From an uncultured Bacteroidia bacterium (lineage in GTDB: Bacteria > Bacteroidota > Bacteroidia > Bacteroidales > Prolixibacteraceae): 64,000 nucleotides of DNA. The DNA lies in assembly GCA_903927965.1 (NCBI GenBank), contig CAIYPA010000525.1:1-64000 (forward strand). The letters run 5' to 3'. Shown piece by piece: positions 43,601 through 52,030 of this stretch. The notes under the pieces were generated by a model that worked only from the letters and a program-made list of their open reading frames with translations, did no database searches and had not been told where the DNA came from. Numbering within the stretch: position 1 is the stretch's first letter; the number at the start of each line of letters is the position of its first letter. The translations under genes and the position numbers were made by a program.

Positions 43601-44893
43601 ATGAAAACATATTTAGTTGTTGCACTATTGATATTCTTCAACTGTTTTTTCCTGTCTGCTCAGGATAAGGTAAAGGAAACCAGCGGAAAACAACCTAAAT
43701 GGGTAAACGGTCTTGTGAAGGACTATATTATATCTTCAGGGAAAGGTGCTACAAGCCAGGAGGCTCAACAGAAGGCACTTGCAATGGTGAAGGAATACAT
43801 AGTATCTGCTGTTGCCGAGAATGTAAAATCATCGTCCACTTTAAATAAAGAGGAAACGAATTTTAACAACAAGGTTTTTAATTTCCTTGAGAAATTTGCT
43901 TCACAGATTGCTACTCAAACTGCCAAAGTACCGTTCCTTCAAGGTATTTCTTTATCTCAGGTTGAAGAATATTATTGGGAAAGGCTCGAAACAAGTGACC
44001 GGAAAATCTATTTCAACTATTACATCAAGTATCCATTTCCTGATGGCGAACTTTCGAGATTGGTTTTTGAGTTTAAATTAAGGGACGAAGACCTTACCAA
44101 ACAGCTCAATGACCTACTTTCCAACTTGGATCAGGTGGAGTCTGTTGAAAAAATAGAGAACAACATCGGTGAACTCCTGTTGCTTGCCGATTATTTTATG
44201 GATGCTCGCAAAGACCAGGCAAGTCTGGGAATAACACGTTGTAACTCAATGCTTAATTCTATTGAGCTTGTTGAACAGCAAGGAACCCTTGGTGAGTTGA
44301 AATATTCTTTGAGGTTAGGAACTAAAGCAATCAATACGATCAAAAAACCGGTAACAAAATCGGAATGTGCCAGGATCCTGTCAACAGTCAACAACCAGGA
44401 TTACTGTACTGTTAAATACGATTTCAGCAATTGTTATGAAGATCCTGAAAATAATATTTTTGTAAAATACCGGTTTGGGAACAACGATGTTTCCAAAAAG
44501 TTTTTCTTTGATGTTTCCGCGAATAAAGCAAGCATTTTTGTCAATGAAGCGTTCCATTTTACCTCAGTAACCAAGGGTGCCGGTACGATCGATGCCTCCC
44601 AGCTTGACATGGTCGTGATTTCAAAATATGATGCGCCATTTACGATAGAAAAAGTTGTTATTGAATTTAAAGGACAGACACCTTTAATCATTGACGGAAT
44701 CAATCAGGGTTTTTCAGGAAAGGGAAACCACAATCTAAAGCTTGCGATCAATCAGCCGATAAAGATTGAAGCGACCTCCTCAATTGGAAAAGCCTTACCA
44801 GTCCTTTCAGGTTTTATCCATTACAAATCCAACCAGACTGGCGAGGTAAAAACATACAAGGTTTACAATCATAGTTATACAACTGACTGGTAA
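43601..44893 (+). CDS. Exported protein with N-terminal LPP20-like domain and beta-rich C-terminal region
   Basis: 430 aa with a signal peptide (residues 1-21, FFLSAQ). Residues ~30-160 match the LPP20 pattern: QPKWVNGLVKDYIISSGKGATSQEAQQKALAMVKEYI, then SQVEEYYWERL and IYFNYYIKYPFP. A helical middle (~165-270) and a beta-rich C-terminal part (~285-430, KYRFGNNDVSKKFFFDVSANKASIFVNEAFHFTSV) follow. It is the last gene of the plus-strand run and is followed by a strong terminator. The domain repeats the theme of this region; function unknown. Confidence 0.65.
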   Translation: MKTYLVVALLIFFNCFFLSAQDKVKETSGKQPKWVNGLVKDYIISSGKGATSQEAQQKALAMVKEYIVSAVAENVKSSSTLNKEETNFNNKVFNFLEKFASQIATQTAKVPFLQGISLSQVEEYYWERLETSDRKIYFNYYIKYPFPDGELSRLVFEFKLRDEDLTKQLNDLLSNLDQVESVEKIENNIGELLLLADYFMDARKDQASLGITRCNSMLNSIELVEQQGTLGELKYSLRLGTKAINTIKKPVTKSECARILSTVNNQDYCTVKYDFSNCYEDPENNIFVKYRFGNNDVSKKFFFDVSANKASIFVNEAFHFTSVTKGAGTIDASQLDMVVISKYDAPFTIEKVVIEFKGQTPLIIDGINQGFSGKGNHNLKLAINQPIKIEATSSIGKALPVLSGFIHYKSNQTGEVKTYKVYNHSYTTDW

Positions 44894-44930
44894 TCAAATT
44901 ATTTTTTAAGACAGAACTACCTTGATTATT

Positions 44931-44979
44931 AAAGAACTGTCAGAACAGCCTGAATGCTGGTCTGACAGTTCTTTTTGTT
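44931..44979 (+). terminator. Strong intrinsic terminator of the plus-strand envelope run
   Basis: AAAGAACTGTCAGA (44931-44944) and TCTGACAGTTCTTT (44961-44974) pair perfectly over 14 bp. The 16-nt loop can form a small inner CAGC/GCTG stem. T5 follows. Confidence 0.9.
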
Positions 44980-45028
44980 CAACAAATAATTGAATCAGGT
45001 CAAGGAAAATGACTGTTTTGAAGTAAAT

Positions 45029-45057
45029 CCAACTGCCAACCGCCAACTGCCAGCAGC
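45029..45057. repeat. Short microrepeat (CCAACTGCC-type)
   Basis: CCAACTGCCAACCGCCAACTGCC-type sequence with a period of about 7 (units AACTGCC, AACCGCC, AACTGCC). Repeats of this kind occur between genes in many Bacteroidota genomes. An overlapping open frame (44906-45100) is not a gene. Confidence 0.6.
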
Positions 45058-45086
45058 AATTTATTTCCAACAAAAGTCGCATAGCA

Positions 45087-45123
45087 GCAATCCCTCCCAT
45101 ATTGAATTTATGGAAGGGATTGC
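45087..45123 (-). terminator. Hairpin after the TonB-dependent-type receptor gene
   Basis: GCAATCCCTCCCAT (45087-45100) pairs with ATGGAAGGGATTGC (45110-45123) with one mismatch and a 9-nt loop. On the minus strand it follows the gene ending at 45143 by 20 nt. The following sequence is not a clean U-run, so termination is likely but weaker. Confidence 0.5.
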
Positions 45124-45142
45124 CAAAATTAAAAGGGGTTGA

Positions 45143-47638
45143 TTAAAACTCCCCAACATTGCCGCCACCTTCGTTGCCCTGGCCTTGTTCCTGATCGCGT
45201 GAAGGTTTGTTTTTAAAGTTGTTGAGCTTATAGCTAAGGGTCAACTGTACCACCTGTGACTCGCGTTTGAATTTAAAATCGGTTTTAAATCCTTCACCAT
45301 ACGAGGTTCCACCAAACTTCATTGTCCCGAAAAGGTCCTGGACCTGTAAAGTTGCAGTCAGTTTGCCTTTCAGAAGATCCTGCTTTAGTGCCGCATTGGC
45401 AAACATCATGGGTTTTTGTGTTCCCTGAGCCGAAGCACTTGCACCACGGTAATTTCCCATGAGCTGAAGCCTTGTATTCTTTGCAACCTTCAAATCAAAG
45501 TTCAACCGTGAATCAAAATTGGTGCTGTTCCTGTCAACACTTTGACCATTGATTTCTCCTTTAAGCCAGTAATTGTAAAGGGTGCCACTCGCGATAATCC
45601 TGAAACCTGGTTTCACTTCAATATTGGCCATCAATTCACCACCTAAAGAATAGTCATTGTTGAGGTTGGCCATTGAATTGACCATAATATTGTTGCTGCC
45701 AAGTGTCTGGACCCTTGTCATCAATCCTTGAGTATTCCTGTAATAACCTTCAAGTGAGATAAATGAGGTTTTAAGCCTTTTCAAAATTGTAAGATCGTAT
45801 GATCCTGTGTATTCCGGTTTAAGATCGGGATTGCCCATACGGATGTTGTATTGGTCCATGTATTGCGCAAAAGGTTCAAGCATAAATCCTTCCGGGCGGT
45901 TCAACCGTCTGCTGTAACTGGCCTGCAATTCAAATTCCTTTTTCAGTTTCTGCGAAAAATGGAATGAAGGAAAGAAATCGACACTGTTGAAGCTGTGTGG
46001 TTCAGCCGATTTAATGCTTTTTATCGTTCTGTCGGTATATTCCCCCCTTAAACCAAGTTGATAGGAGAATCCATTTCCTGCATGGGAGAAAGTTGTGTAC
46101 ATCGCATGGATGTTGTTGTTGTAGTCGAATGAGCTGCTGAACAATGGGTTATTGATCCAGGCTCCGTTATTGACCGATTCTTCAAAGGTAAACAGCACAT
46201 TTTGGCTTTGGATCCTTGTCTGATAACCAGCTTCAAATTTGTCTTTATCGTTGATTGGCAATGTATAATCAAGTTTGGCCCTGAATTCCTTTTCATCTGA
46301 AGTTTCACTTGACCTGTTATTTGCATAATTGGGATCGATTGTCTGCCAGTTTGAATTGGTAAGATACCTGGTCTGGTACTCCCTGTCATCCCCATTATTG
46401 CTTGAATAATAGAACAATCCAGTCAGTTCATGGCCTTTTTTGCTGAATTTTTGCATAAAATTCAGGTCGCTGCTCCAATAATTGCCACCGCGTGTGGAAC
46501 TATTGTCCTGATATGTATAAACATCGGCTGTTCCTTTATTGTCATATTGATGAAGGTTGCCAATGTTTGTATTTCCAAAGGACCTGGTGCCGATTGTGGC
46601 ATTCATCCCAATCGAAGTGTTTTTGCTGATCGTATAATCAAAACCCCCTTTGACACTTTTACCCTTCCTGATCATTGAACCATCACCGGTGGTGTTCCTG
46701 TAGGTGATTGTATCAGACTTGTAAAGTTCCTGAAACATGTCCCTGCTGCCTTTGTTGTTCATATCTACAAAATCGGCGCCCAACAGGAAGTTCCACTTCT
46801 TGTGGCGAAAATTGAAGTTCATGTCGCCACGGTATTTGTCGTTGATCCCAGCGGTTAGATTGATCAATCCACTGAATGAATCCTTGAGGTTTTTCTTCAT
46901 CACCACATTGATGATTCCCGAAACACCGTCCGGATCGTATTTGGCCGAGGGATTGGTAATAATCTCGATGTTTTCAATGTTGGTTGCGGGGATTTGACGG
47001 AGGGCGTCACTACCGGTTAAAACACTAGGTTTGCCGTCAATCAAAACAGTAAACGAGGAACTGCCCCGGAGGGTGATATTTCCCTCAAAATCGGTTTGTA
47101 CGGAAGGGGTATTGGCAAGTATCTCAACAGCAGAACCCCCAGTTGAATTGATATCCTGGCTTACATTGACGACCCTTCGGTCGATTTTAAATTCTACACG
47201 TGCCTTGTCGGCTTTGACCTCAACTTCTGCAAGTTTTTCGGTAGCTTCTCTTAATTCGATTTTTCCGAGGTCAACAACTGGTGTCTCCGGATGCAATACA
47301 ACTTTTGAAATGGTTGTCTTTTCAAATCCGATAAAATTTGCCCTAACGAAAAATGTGCCGGGGGAAAGCTTTTTGATTTCGAATGACCCATTTGCCGTGG
47401 TCATTATTCCACCTACAATTGTACTATCGGTGGCCGAATAGACAGTTACATTGGCGTATTCCATCGGGGCATGAGTATCTGCCTCTATTACAAAACCTTT
47501 AATCGTTAAATTGCGTGTTGGTACTTCAACATCGGAAGTACCGCTTTTCGCCCCGCCAACGAATGGGGAGGGGATTTGTGCACCTACCTGAAGTGCGATG
47601 ACTGTTACAAGTAATATAGCTAATAAACTTTTTCTCAT
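45143..47638 (-). CDS. TonB-dependent-receptor-type outer membrane protein (OMP_b-brl family)
   Basis: 831 aa with a signal peptide (residues 1-20). A CarboxypepD_reg-like domain (~45-125: IKGFVIEADTHAPMEYANVTV) is followed by a plug-like domain (~150-230: GGSAVEILANTPSVQTDFEGNITLRGSSS, then VLIDGKPS) and a large barrel (~250-800) with regular aromatic strands. The tail is Gly/Gln-rich (QEQGQGNEGGG). This is the OMP_b-brl_3/TonB-dependent family of Bacteroidota rather than SusC, since no SusD gene follows and the SusC N-terminal signature is missing. The imported ligand is unknown. It is a single gene with its own terminator-like hairpin. Confidence 0.85.
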   Translation of the reverse strand: MRKSLLAILLVTVIALQVGAQIPSPFVGGAKSGTSDVEVPTRNLTIKGFVIEADTHAPMEYANVTVYSATDSTIVGGIMTTANGSFEIKKLSPGTFFVRANFIGFEKTTISKVVLHPETPVVDLGKIELREATEKLAEVEVKADKARVEFKIDRRVVNVSQDINSTGGSAVEILANTPSVQTDFEGNITLRGSSSFTVLIDGKPSVLTGSDALRQIPATNIENIEIITNPSAKYDPDGVSGIINVVMKKNLKDSFSGLINLTAGINDKYRGDMNFNFRHKKWNFLLGADFVDMNNKGSRDMFQELYKSDTITYRNTTGDGSMIRKGKSVKGGFDYTISKNTSIGMNATIGTRSFGNTNIGNLHQYDNKGTADVYTYQDNSSTRGGNYWSSDLNFMQKFSKKGHELTGLFYYSSNNGDDREYQTRYLTNSNWQTIDPNYANNRSSETSDEKEFRAKLDYTLPINDKDKFEAGYQTRIQSQNVLFTFEESVNNGAWINNPLFSSSFDYNNNIHAMYTTFSHAGNGFSYQLGLRGEYTDRTIKSIKSAEPHSFNSVDFFPSFHFSQKLKKEFELQASYSRRLNRPEGFMLEPFAQYMDQYNIRMGNPDLKPEYTGSYDLTILKRLKTSFISLEGYYRNTQGLMTRVQTLGSNNIMVNSMANLNNDYSLGGELMANIEVKPGFRIIASGTLYNYWLKGEINGQSVDRNSTNFDSRLNFDLKVAKNTRLQLMGNYRGASASAQGTQKPMMFANAALKQDLLKGKLTATLQVQDLFGTMKFGGTSYGEGFKTDFKFKRESQVVQLTLSYKLNNFKNKPSRDQEQGQGNEGGGNVGEF

Positions 47639-47939
47639 GATTTTTTTAAATAATTACCCCCCTTGGATGGTAATCAATAGGTAGGGTTTAGTTTAACTTA
47701 GGTTAAATAAATGTTAACTAAGGCTAATTATCACATATGCAAATAGTTGTATATGTATTATTTTTTTTGATAGTTGGTGTAAATTGTTTTGAAAAAGGGA
47801 AGGGGATTGTTGGATTTCCTTACTGGCCTTCAAAATTTAATTTTCTATTGTGTTGAATATTAATACGATATAAATTTGGAGATGGCAATTTAATTGATTT
47901 AGAACCTCTGAGGAAGATGGTTATATTTGAAGGTGACTA
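47639..47939. other. Intergenic region (301 bp) upstream of the TonB-dependent-type receptor
   Basis: No gene seen. It carries the 14-mer TAATTACCCCCCTT (47651-47664) just before the receptor start, the same as at 19280-19293. It also has an A/T-rich stretch with TTAACTTAGGTTAA and GTTAACTAAGGCTAA motifs (47692-47730). No exact TAnnTTTG element was found. Confidence 0.45.
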
Positions 47940-48953
47940 TTATTTGACTGATATACATAGTCTTACGGGTAAATGATCGCTGATTCCTCCATGATAGGTT
48001 GGTCCCATGTAAGTCCTGAACGGTTTTTCTCCGAGAAAAGTCGGGTCGGGTTCCAGTAAAAAACCAAACCGGCAAATGCCACTCAGTTCCCATATTATTT
48101 TTAACACGTTGCTATTCAGTACGTTATTTGAAATGATCATCTGATCGAAAACTTCCCATTGACCCCCATTCCTGATAGTCCCTTCAGCATTTTTTGTCCA
48201 GGAAGTTGAAAGATTGATTAGGGAGGATGCGTCGTTGTTTCCGGGATAGGGCAATGCTTTTAAAATTGTAGTAAAACACTTCTCATTTGGCGTCGCATTG
48301 AAATCGCCCATCAATAAAACATTTACTTTCTGATCCTTCGCAAACAAAGAATCAAGGTTGGATTTCAGGATCCTGGCAACAATATTTCTTTTCTCCACAG
48401 TTTCTACATAGCCACCACTTCTTGATGGCCAATGGTTTACAAAAAAATGGATCTGCTCTTTTTGAATTTCTGCGGTAAAATGTAAAATATCGCGTGAGGT
48501 CAGATTGTACTTTCCACTACTTAAAACTTTAATAAATTGGTAATCAATCGGTTTTATTCTATCCTTGCGATAAAGCAAAGCAACATCGATCCCCCTGGGG
48601 TCAGGCGATTCTTTGTGGATGATCCCATAAGGGATATTTTTTAAAGGGGTAGTGGCAATCAATTGTTCGACCACCCAAAGGTTTTCAACTTCTGCAAGAC
48701 CAATAATATCGGGAAATTGACCATTTCCGGCAGTGATCAACGTTTTATAGACCATTTTGAGCTTATCCTCAAAACGTTTCCTCGTCCAATGCCTGTCGCC
48801 CATTGGGGTGAATTCCTCATCTGAAGTTAATGGATCATCCCACGTATCAAAAAGATTTTCAACGTTATAGAATATTATTTGGTATCTGTTCTGCGCATCG
48901 GTCCTAAAAACGACCAGGGAGAAAAATAGCAAACATAGGAAGATCTTATTCAT
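47940..48953 (-). CDS. Secreted endonuclease/exonuclease/phosphatase-family protein
   Basis: 337 aa from the ATG at 48953 (MNKIFLCLLFFSLVVFRTDAQ is a signal peptide); an in-frame ATG at 48977 would overlap the preceding gene. The catalytic motifs of the EEP (DNase I-like) fold are all present: YNVENLFDTWDDP (Asn, ~18-30 of the mature part), DIIGLAEVENL (metal Glu), FVNHWPSRSGG, LLMGDFNATPNE (Asp/Asn), and GGISDHLPVRL (Asp/His pair). It could cleave DNA, RNA or phosphoester lipids; Bacteroidota secrete several of these. It starts 4 bp after the upstream gene, so the two form an operon. Confidence 0.85.
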   Translation of the reverse strand: MNKIFLCLLFFSLVVFRTDAQNRYQIIFYNVENLFDTWDDPLTSDEEFTPMGDRHWTRKRFEDKLKMVYKTLITAGNGQFPDIIGLAEVENLWVVEQLIATTPLKNIPYGIIHKESPDPRGIDVALLYRKDRIKPIDYQFIKVLSSGKYNLTSRDILHFTAEIQKEQIHFFVNHWPSRSGGYVETVEKRNIVARILKSNLDSLFAKDQKVNVLLMGDFNATPNEKCFTTILKALPYPGNNDASSLINLSTSWTKNAEGTIRNGGQWEVFDQMIISNNVLNSNVLKIIWELSGICRFGFLLEPDPTFLGEKPFRTYMGPTYHGGISDHLPVRLCISVK

Positions 48954-48957
48954 CGGG

Positions 48958-50409
48958 TTACATATTACCGATTCCAAAAAGTAGGCAAACCAATATTTCG
49001 ATTCCTGAGACCATCTCTTCTGAGGTCACATTTTCTTTGATCAGGAACGGATACCATTCGACTTTCGATTCATTACTTAAAGATGGGGTTCCAATGTTCG
49101 AACTGCTACCTGAAATGAACAGTTTGTTTTTTGAGATTTTTGTTTTGTTAAACGACCTTAGGTTATCAGGGTTGCAATTTTGAAAAATCATCACTGCCTG
49201 GGTCTGGTTGTTGGATTTAATCTCCACGAAACCAAATAATTCGTTGTATTCAGCAGTGAATGGGATGTTGTGGAAAGTTCCCCTGATCTGGTGGATGGAT
49301 GCAGTTCCAAAGGAATTTTTTGTATAAGAACCTGATGCCCAGCTAAACTTTTCCTCGGTTTTGCCTGACTTTAGAACTTCTGTAATCTTTTCATAAACAA
49401 AGTCACCCACAGAAATATTGTCGTTGAGTATCTGTCCAACCATTGGAACTGTAATCCGCCTTTGTACCTCATCCGAATTGGTTGAAAAAGTAATGTTTTC
49501 GAACCACTCAAGCTCCAAAGTAAGCTTTTCCCCTTTCGAAAATTCCAAAGTACCTTTTTTCCGCTCCTTCTCCGTAATTGTATAAGTAGTCCCAATGCCA
49601 GTAATATCGGTCAGGAACCTTGACAAAACTGGTTTTAGCGAAACCTTGCCTAAGTTTATTTCCATGATGTTTTTATAAACGCCATGAGTCAATGTATCAT
49701 TGCCTTTTTGTAACTGTACCGAAAAATTGCCAGCATTTAACCAGGAACCATTCATTTTTAACAAATAAGTTGTTGCGTTTGGAAACCATGAGTGGATTTC
49801 GTTCTCTTTTGATTCAATACTGCCAACCACAATTTTTTCTGAATTCTCCCCGGCAAATCCCAATGCTTCATTGATAAAACCTGAAAATATCTTCTGAAAT
49901 TCATGTGGCGATAACCATCTCAGGGAGGTCATATAAGCTGATGAATTGGCATTTTCGATTTCGTGCTTCACCTCTTTGTCAAGGATTATAACCCCATCTT
50001 TCCGGATGACCACATTCAAGGACCAAAATACGGCGTTTCCTGCAGTTGCCCTGGTTAAGAAGGAAAACAAGTCGATGTTATAGCCTGATGGGTTGTTGGA
50101 TATTGATGGCACTTTCTTTTGCTTTCCAAAACCCGTAATGATATTGTACTCGACTTTTTCTGGAAATGTAACATTCTTAATGCCAAGTTTTTGTGTTAAT
50201 TTTTTATTGATCAGGTCATTGATGGAATCCTTGATTTCAGTGATCAGAAAATAATTGGGGAAATTGGATTCGTTGAGCCATCTTATTGTATGACTGAATG
50301 TTACTACATGGCCTTCCTGTGAAAAGCCCGCAATTGGCCGCAAGAGGATTAAAAAAAATATCAGGGATAATCTTATCCCCGCGAACCATTTTCTGTTTGA
50401 GTAAGCCAT
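48958..50409 (-). CDS. Exported protein of unknown function, upstream of the EEP-family gene
   Basis: 483 aa with a signal peptide (residues 1-31, IAGFSQ). Not recognised. The sequence is mostly beta-strands and mixed helices, with no repeated motif. Notable segments are EGHVVTFSHTIRWLNESNFP, KSVPSI-type loops and a C-terminal hydrophobic strand VSGIEILVCLLFGIGNM. The C-terminal hydrophobic end might sit in a membrane or fold core. It is directly upstream of the endonuclease/phosphatase gene (4-bp gap), so the two products may work together in DNA or phosphate use outside the cell. Confidence 0.6.
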   Translation of the reverse strand: MAYSNRKWFAGIRLSLIFFLILLRPIAGFSQEGHVVTFSHTIRWLNESNFPNYFLITEIKDSINDLINKKLTQKLGIKNVTFPEKVEYNIITGFGKQKKVPSISNNPSGYNIDLFSFLTRATAGNAVFWSLNVVIRKDGVIILDKEVKHEIENANSSAYMTSLRWLSPHEFQKIFSGFINEALGFAGENSEKIVVGSIESKENEIHSWFPNATTYLLKMNGSWLNAGNFSVQLQKGNDTLTHGVYKNIMEINLGKVSLKPVLSRFLTDITGIGTTYTITEKERKKGTLEFSKGEKLTLELEWFENITFSTNSDEVQRRITVPMVGQILNDNISVGDFVYEKITEVLKSGKTEEKFSWASGSYTKNSFGTASIHQIRGTFHNIPFTAEYNELFGFVEIKSNNQTQAVMIFQNCNPDNLRSFNKTKISKNKLFISGSSSNIGTPSLSNESKVEWYPFLIKENVTSEEMVSGIEILVCLLFGIGNM

Positions 50410-50501
50410 AGGATAAAAAATAATGTGTGAAGAACTTGTTTTGTATTACAAATGAACATTGTAGTGCCCTTATTGGCAATCTTGCAATGAACGGTTTCCA
50501 A

Positions 50502-51926
50502 TTATTTTTTCTTCTCAATCCTTTCAAATGCACCCAGGTCGGGGCCCGCATCGTCAAGGCGGTTATCGTGTTTTATATCAGTAGGATATGGTTTGGCATA
50601 CAAAATTTTGCCAAAGTCCTTTGCGACAGACAAGGTGTCCAGTTCGAAATTTCCTTTGTATGGATTTTTAAATCTGGGAACTACATTCCTTATTATATCA
50701 ACAAAGCGTGCAGGTTCCGCAAGTTTGAATGTATCCGGGATCTGAATCAAACACTTGTCAAAAAGATAATTTGCTGCTCCTTGTTTATCCATCGAAACAA
50801 GAAGTTCGTTTGTCCTGTTTCCTGTAATGATACAATTGCCAAAAGTGGCACCCTTCATTTCGCCAACCAATCTTGTACCACTTTGGTTATCAATTATATA
50901 GTTTGAGACTACCAGAGTCTCGGTTGTGCGCAATCCGGAGGATATTTTATTGTAATAATTGGCAAAAGTTGTATGGTAAAATTGGTAGTCACCTCCTAAT
51001 AAAAGTGCTGTATTATAGTATCTTACATTTGAAATAATACAATTGTAGGCGAGGATCTTCGATTTCATAGCCCAGATACCCGACCAACTCATGTTCTCAA
51101 TCCGGGTATTTGAAAGTTCCAGAGAGGCAAAACCGGCATGCTCGATCGTCCCAACCTGCAGGCCAATATTTGCATTCTTGATTTTAGCGTAATTAATCCT
51201 GTTGTTGTGGCTGCCTGAATAAAGGATGATCCCGTTCCATTGGTCCGGCAAATCATTGAAAGCTGGTTCCAATCGGTCGCCCTTAAATTCTACCGGTTCC
51301 TCAAGTGTTCCCATCACTTTTAACGTCCCCTTAATTTTCAGCCCGGCATTTTTGTGGAAATAGACGGTCGCTCCAGGATCAATTGTCAATGTCATTCCTG
51401 AATCAACAAACATTTCATTATAAACAAGATAGGGTCGGTCGTTGGTCCAAATGGCGGATTTTGCCAGATCTGATTTTACAAGCACAAAATCCTGTCCCCA
51501 GGCCATTAACCGAACTTTCTGGTCAATGTTGTTTACCCTGAAAATAATTGAATCTTCAGTGATCAATGGACCGCTTTTTCCAGTCTTTGCAAGGGTTGCT
51601 TCAATAAAAATAAAAATACTGTCTTTTGCAGGAATTGACACATTGTAAGTCTCGTTAGCGGCTTCTCCATTTACATTAATCCGAAAACCGCTCTCTTTCC
51701 CTCCCGCAAGCCTGACTGAGGAAATCACTACATTTTCATTGGTCTGATTGATGACCCTGAGATTTTTGGTCGGGGAATCGATGGAGGTGAAGAGTGTGTC
51801 GAATGTTATTGTATCTGTGGAAAAATGAAGGACCGCATCAGATGAGGAGTTCATCCCCTCTTTTTCACATGAATAAAAGAGAGAGATCAACCCTATGATT
51901 ACCAATATTTTAATTAGGTAGTTCAT
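50502..51926 (-). CDS. Right-handed beta-helix lipoprotein (surface polysaccharide-binding or degrading-like)
   Basis: 474 aa. Lipoprotein signal with lipobox FYSC (Cys20). An Ig-like region (~30-150, VLHFSTDTITFDTLF, then LRVINQTNENVVISSV) is followed by LTIDPGATVYFHKNAGLKIKG, a typical entry into a parallel beta-helix (~185-370), with repeats such as RINYAKIKNANIGLQVG, IRNVRYYNTALLLGG, VVSNYIIDN. It ends with YPTDIKHDNRLDDAGPDLGAF, common in these proteins. Pectate-lyase-like beta-helices often bind or cleave polysaccharide; no catalytic residues can be assigned. It stands between the EEP pair and the symporter gene and has its own start. Confidence 0.75.
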   Translation of the reverse strand: MNYLIKILVIIGLISLFYSCEKEGMNSSSDAVLHFSTDTITFDTLFTSIDSPTKNLRVINQTNENVVISSVRLAGGKESGFRINVNGEAANETYNVSIPAKDSIFIFIEATLAKTGKSGPLITEDSIIFRVNNIDQKVRLMAWGQDFVLVKSDLAKSAIWTNDRPYLVYNEMFVDSGMTLTIDPGATVYFHKNAGLKIKGTLKVMGTLEEPVEFKGDRLEPAFNDLPDQWNGIILYSGSHNNRINYAKIKNANIGLQVGTIEHAGFASLELSNTRIENMSWSGIWAMKSKILAYNCIISNVRYYNTALLLGGDYQFYHTTFANYYNKISSGLRTTETLVVSNYIIDNQSGTRLVGEMKGATFGNCIITGNRTNELLVSMDKQGAANYLFDKCLIQIPDTFKLAEPARFVDIIRNVVPRFKNPYKGNFELDTLSVAKDFGKILYAKPYPTDIKHDNRLDDAGPDLGAFERIEKKK

Positions 51927-52030
51927 TATTGATTGTCATTCGATTATATCAGATACCTGCAAAAAACAAATACCTCAGGATATTATTTCAAAGTTAATAT
52001 CTTTTGTCAAATACAGTTAACGTTTTTTAA

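Noticed and set aside
26944-44893. A curli (Csg) system
   Set aside because: Two CsgG-like proteins are suspected, but no CsgA/CsgB-type repeat subunits or CsgE/CsgF-like genes are visible.
44906-45100. Short minus-strand open frame
   Set aside because: It is the translation of the microrepeat at 45029-45057 and of terminator sequence, with no conserved domain or ribosome site.
45143-47638. SusC-type receptor of a polysaccharide-utilisation locus
   Set aside because: No SusD gene follows, and the N-terminal signature typical of SusC is absent; it fits the OMP_b-brl_3 group better.
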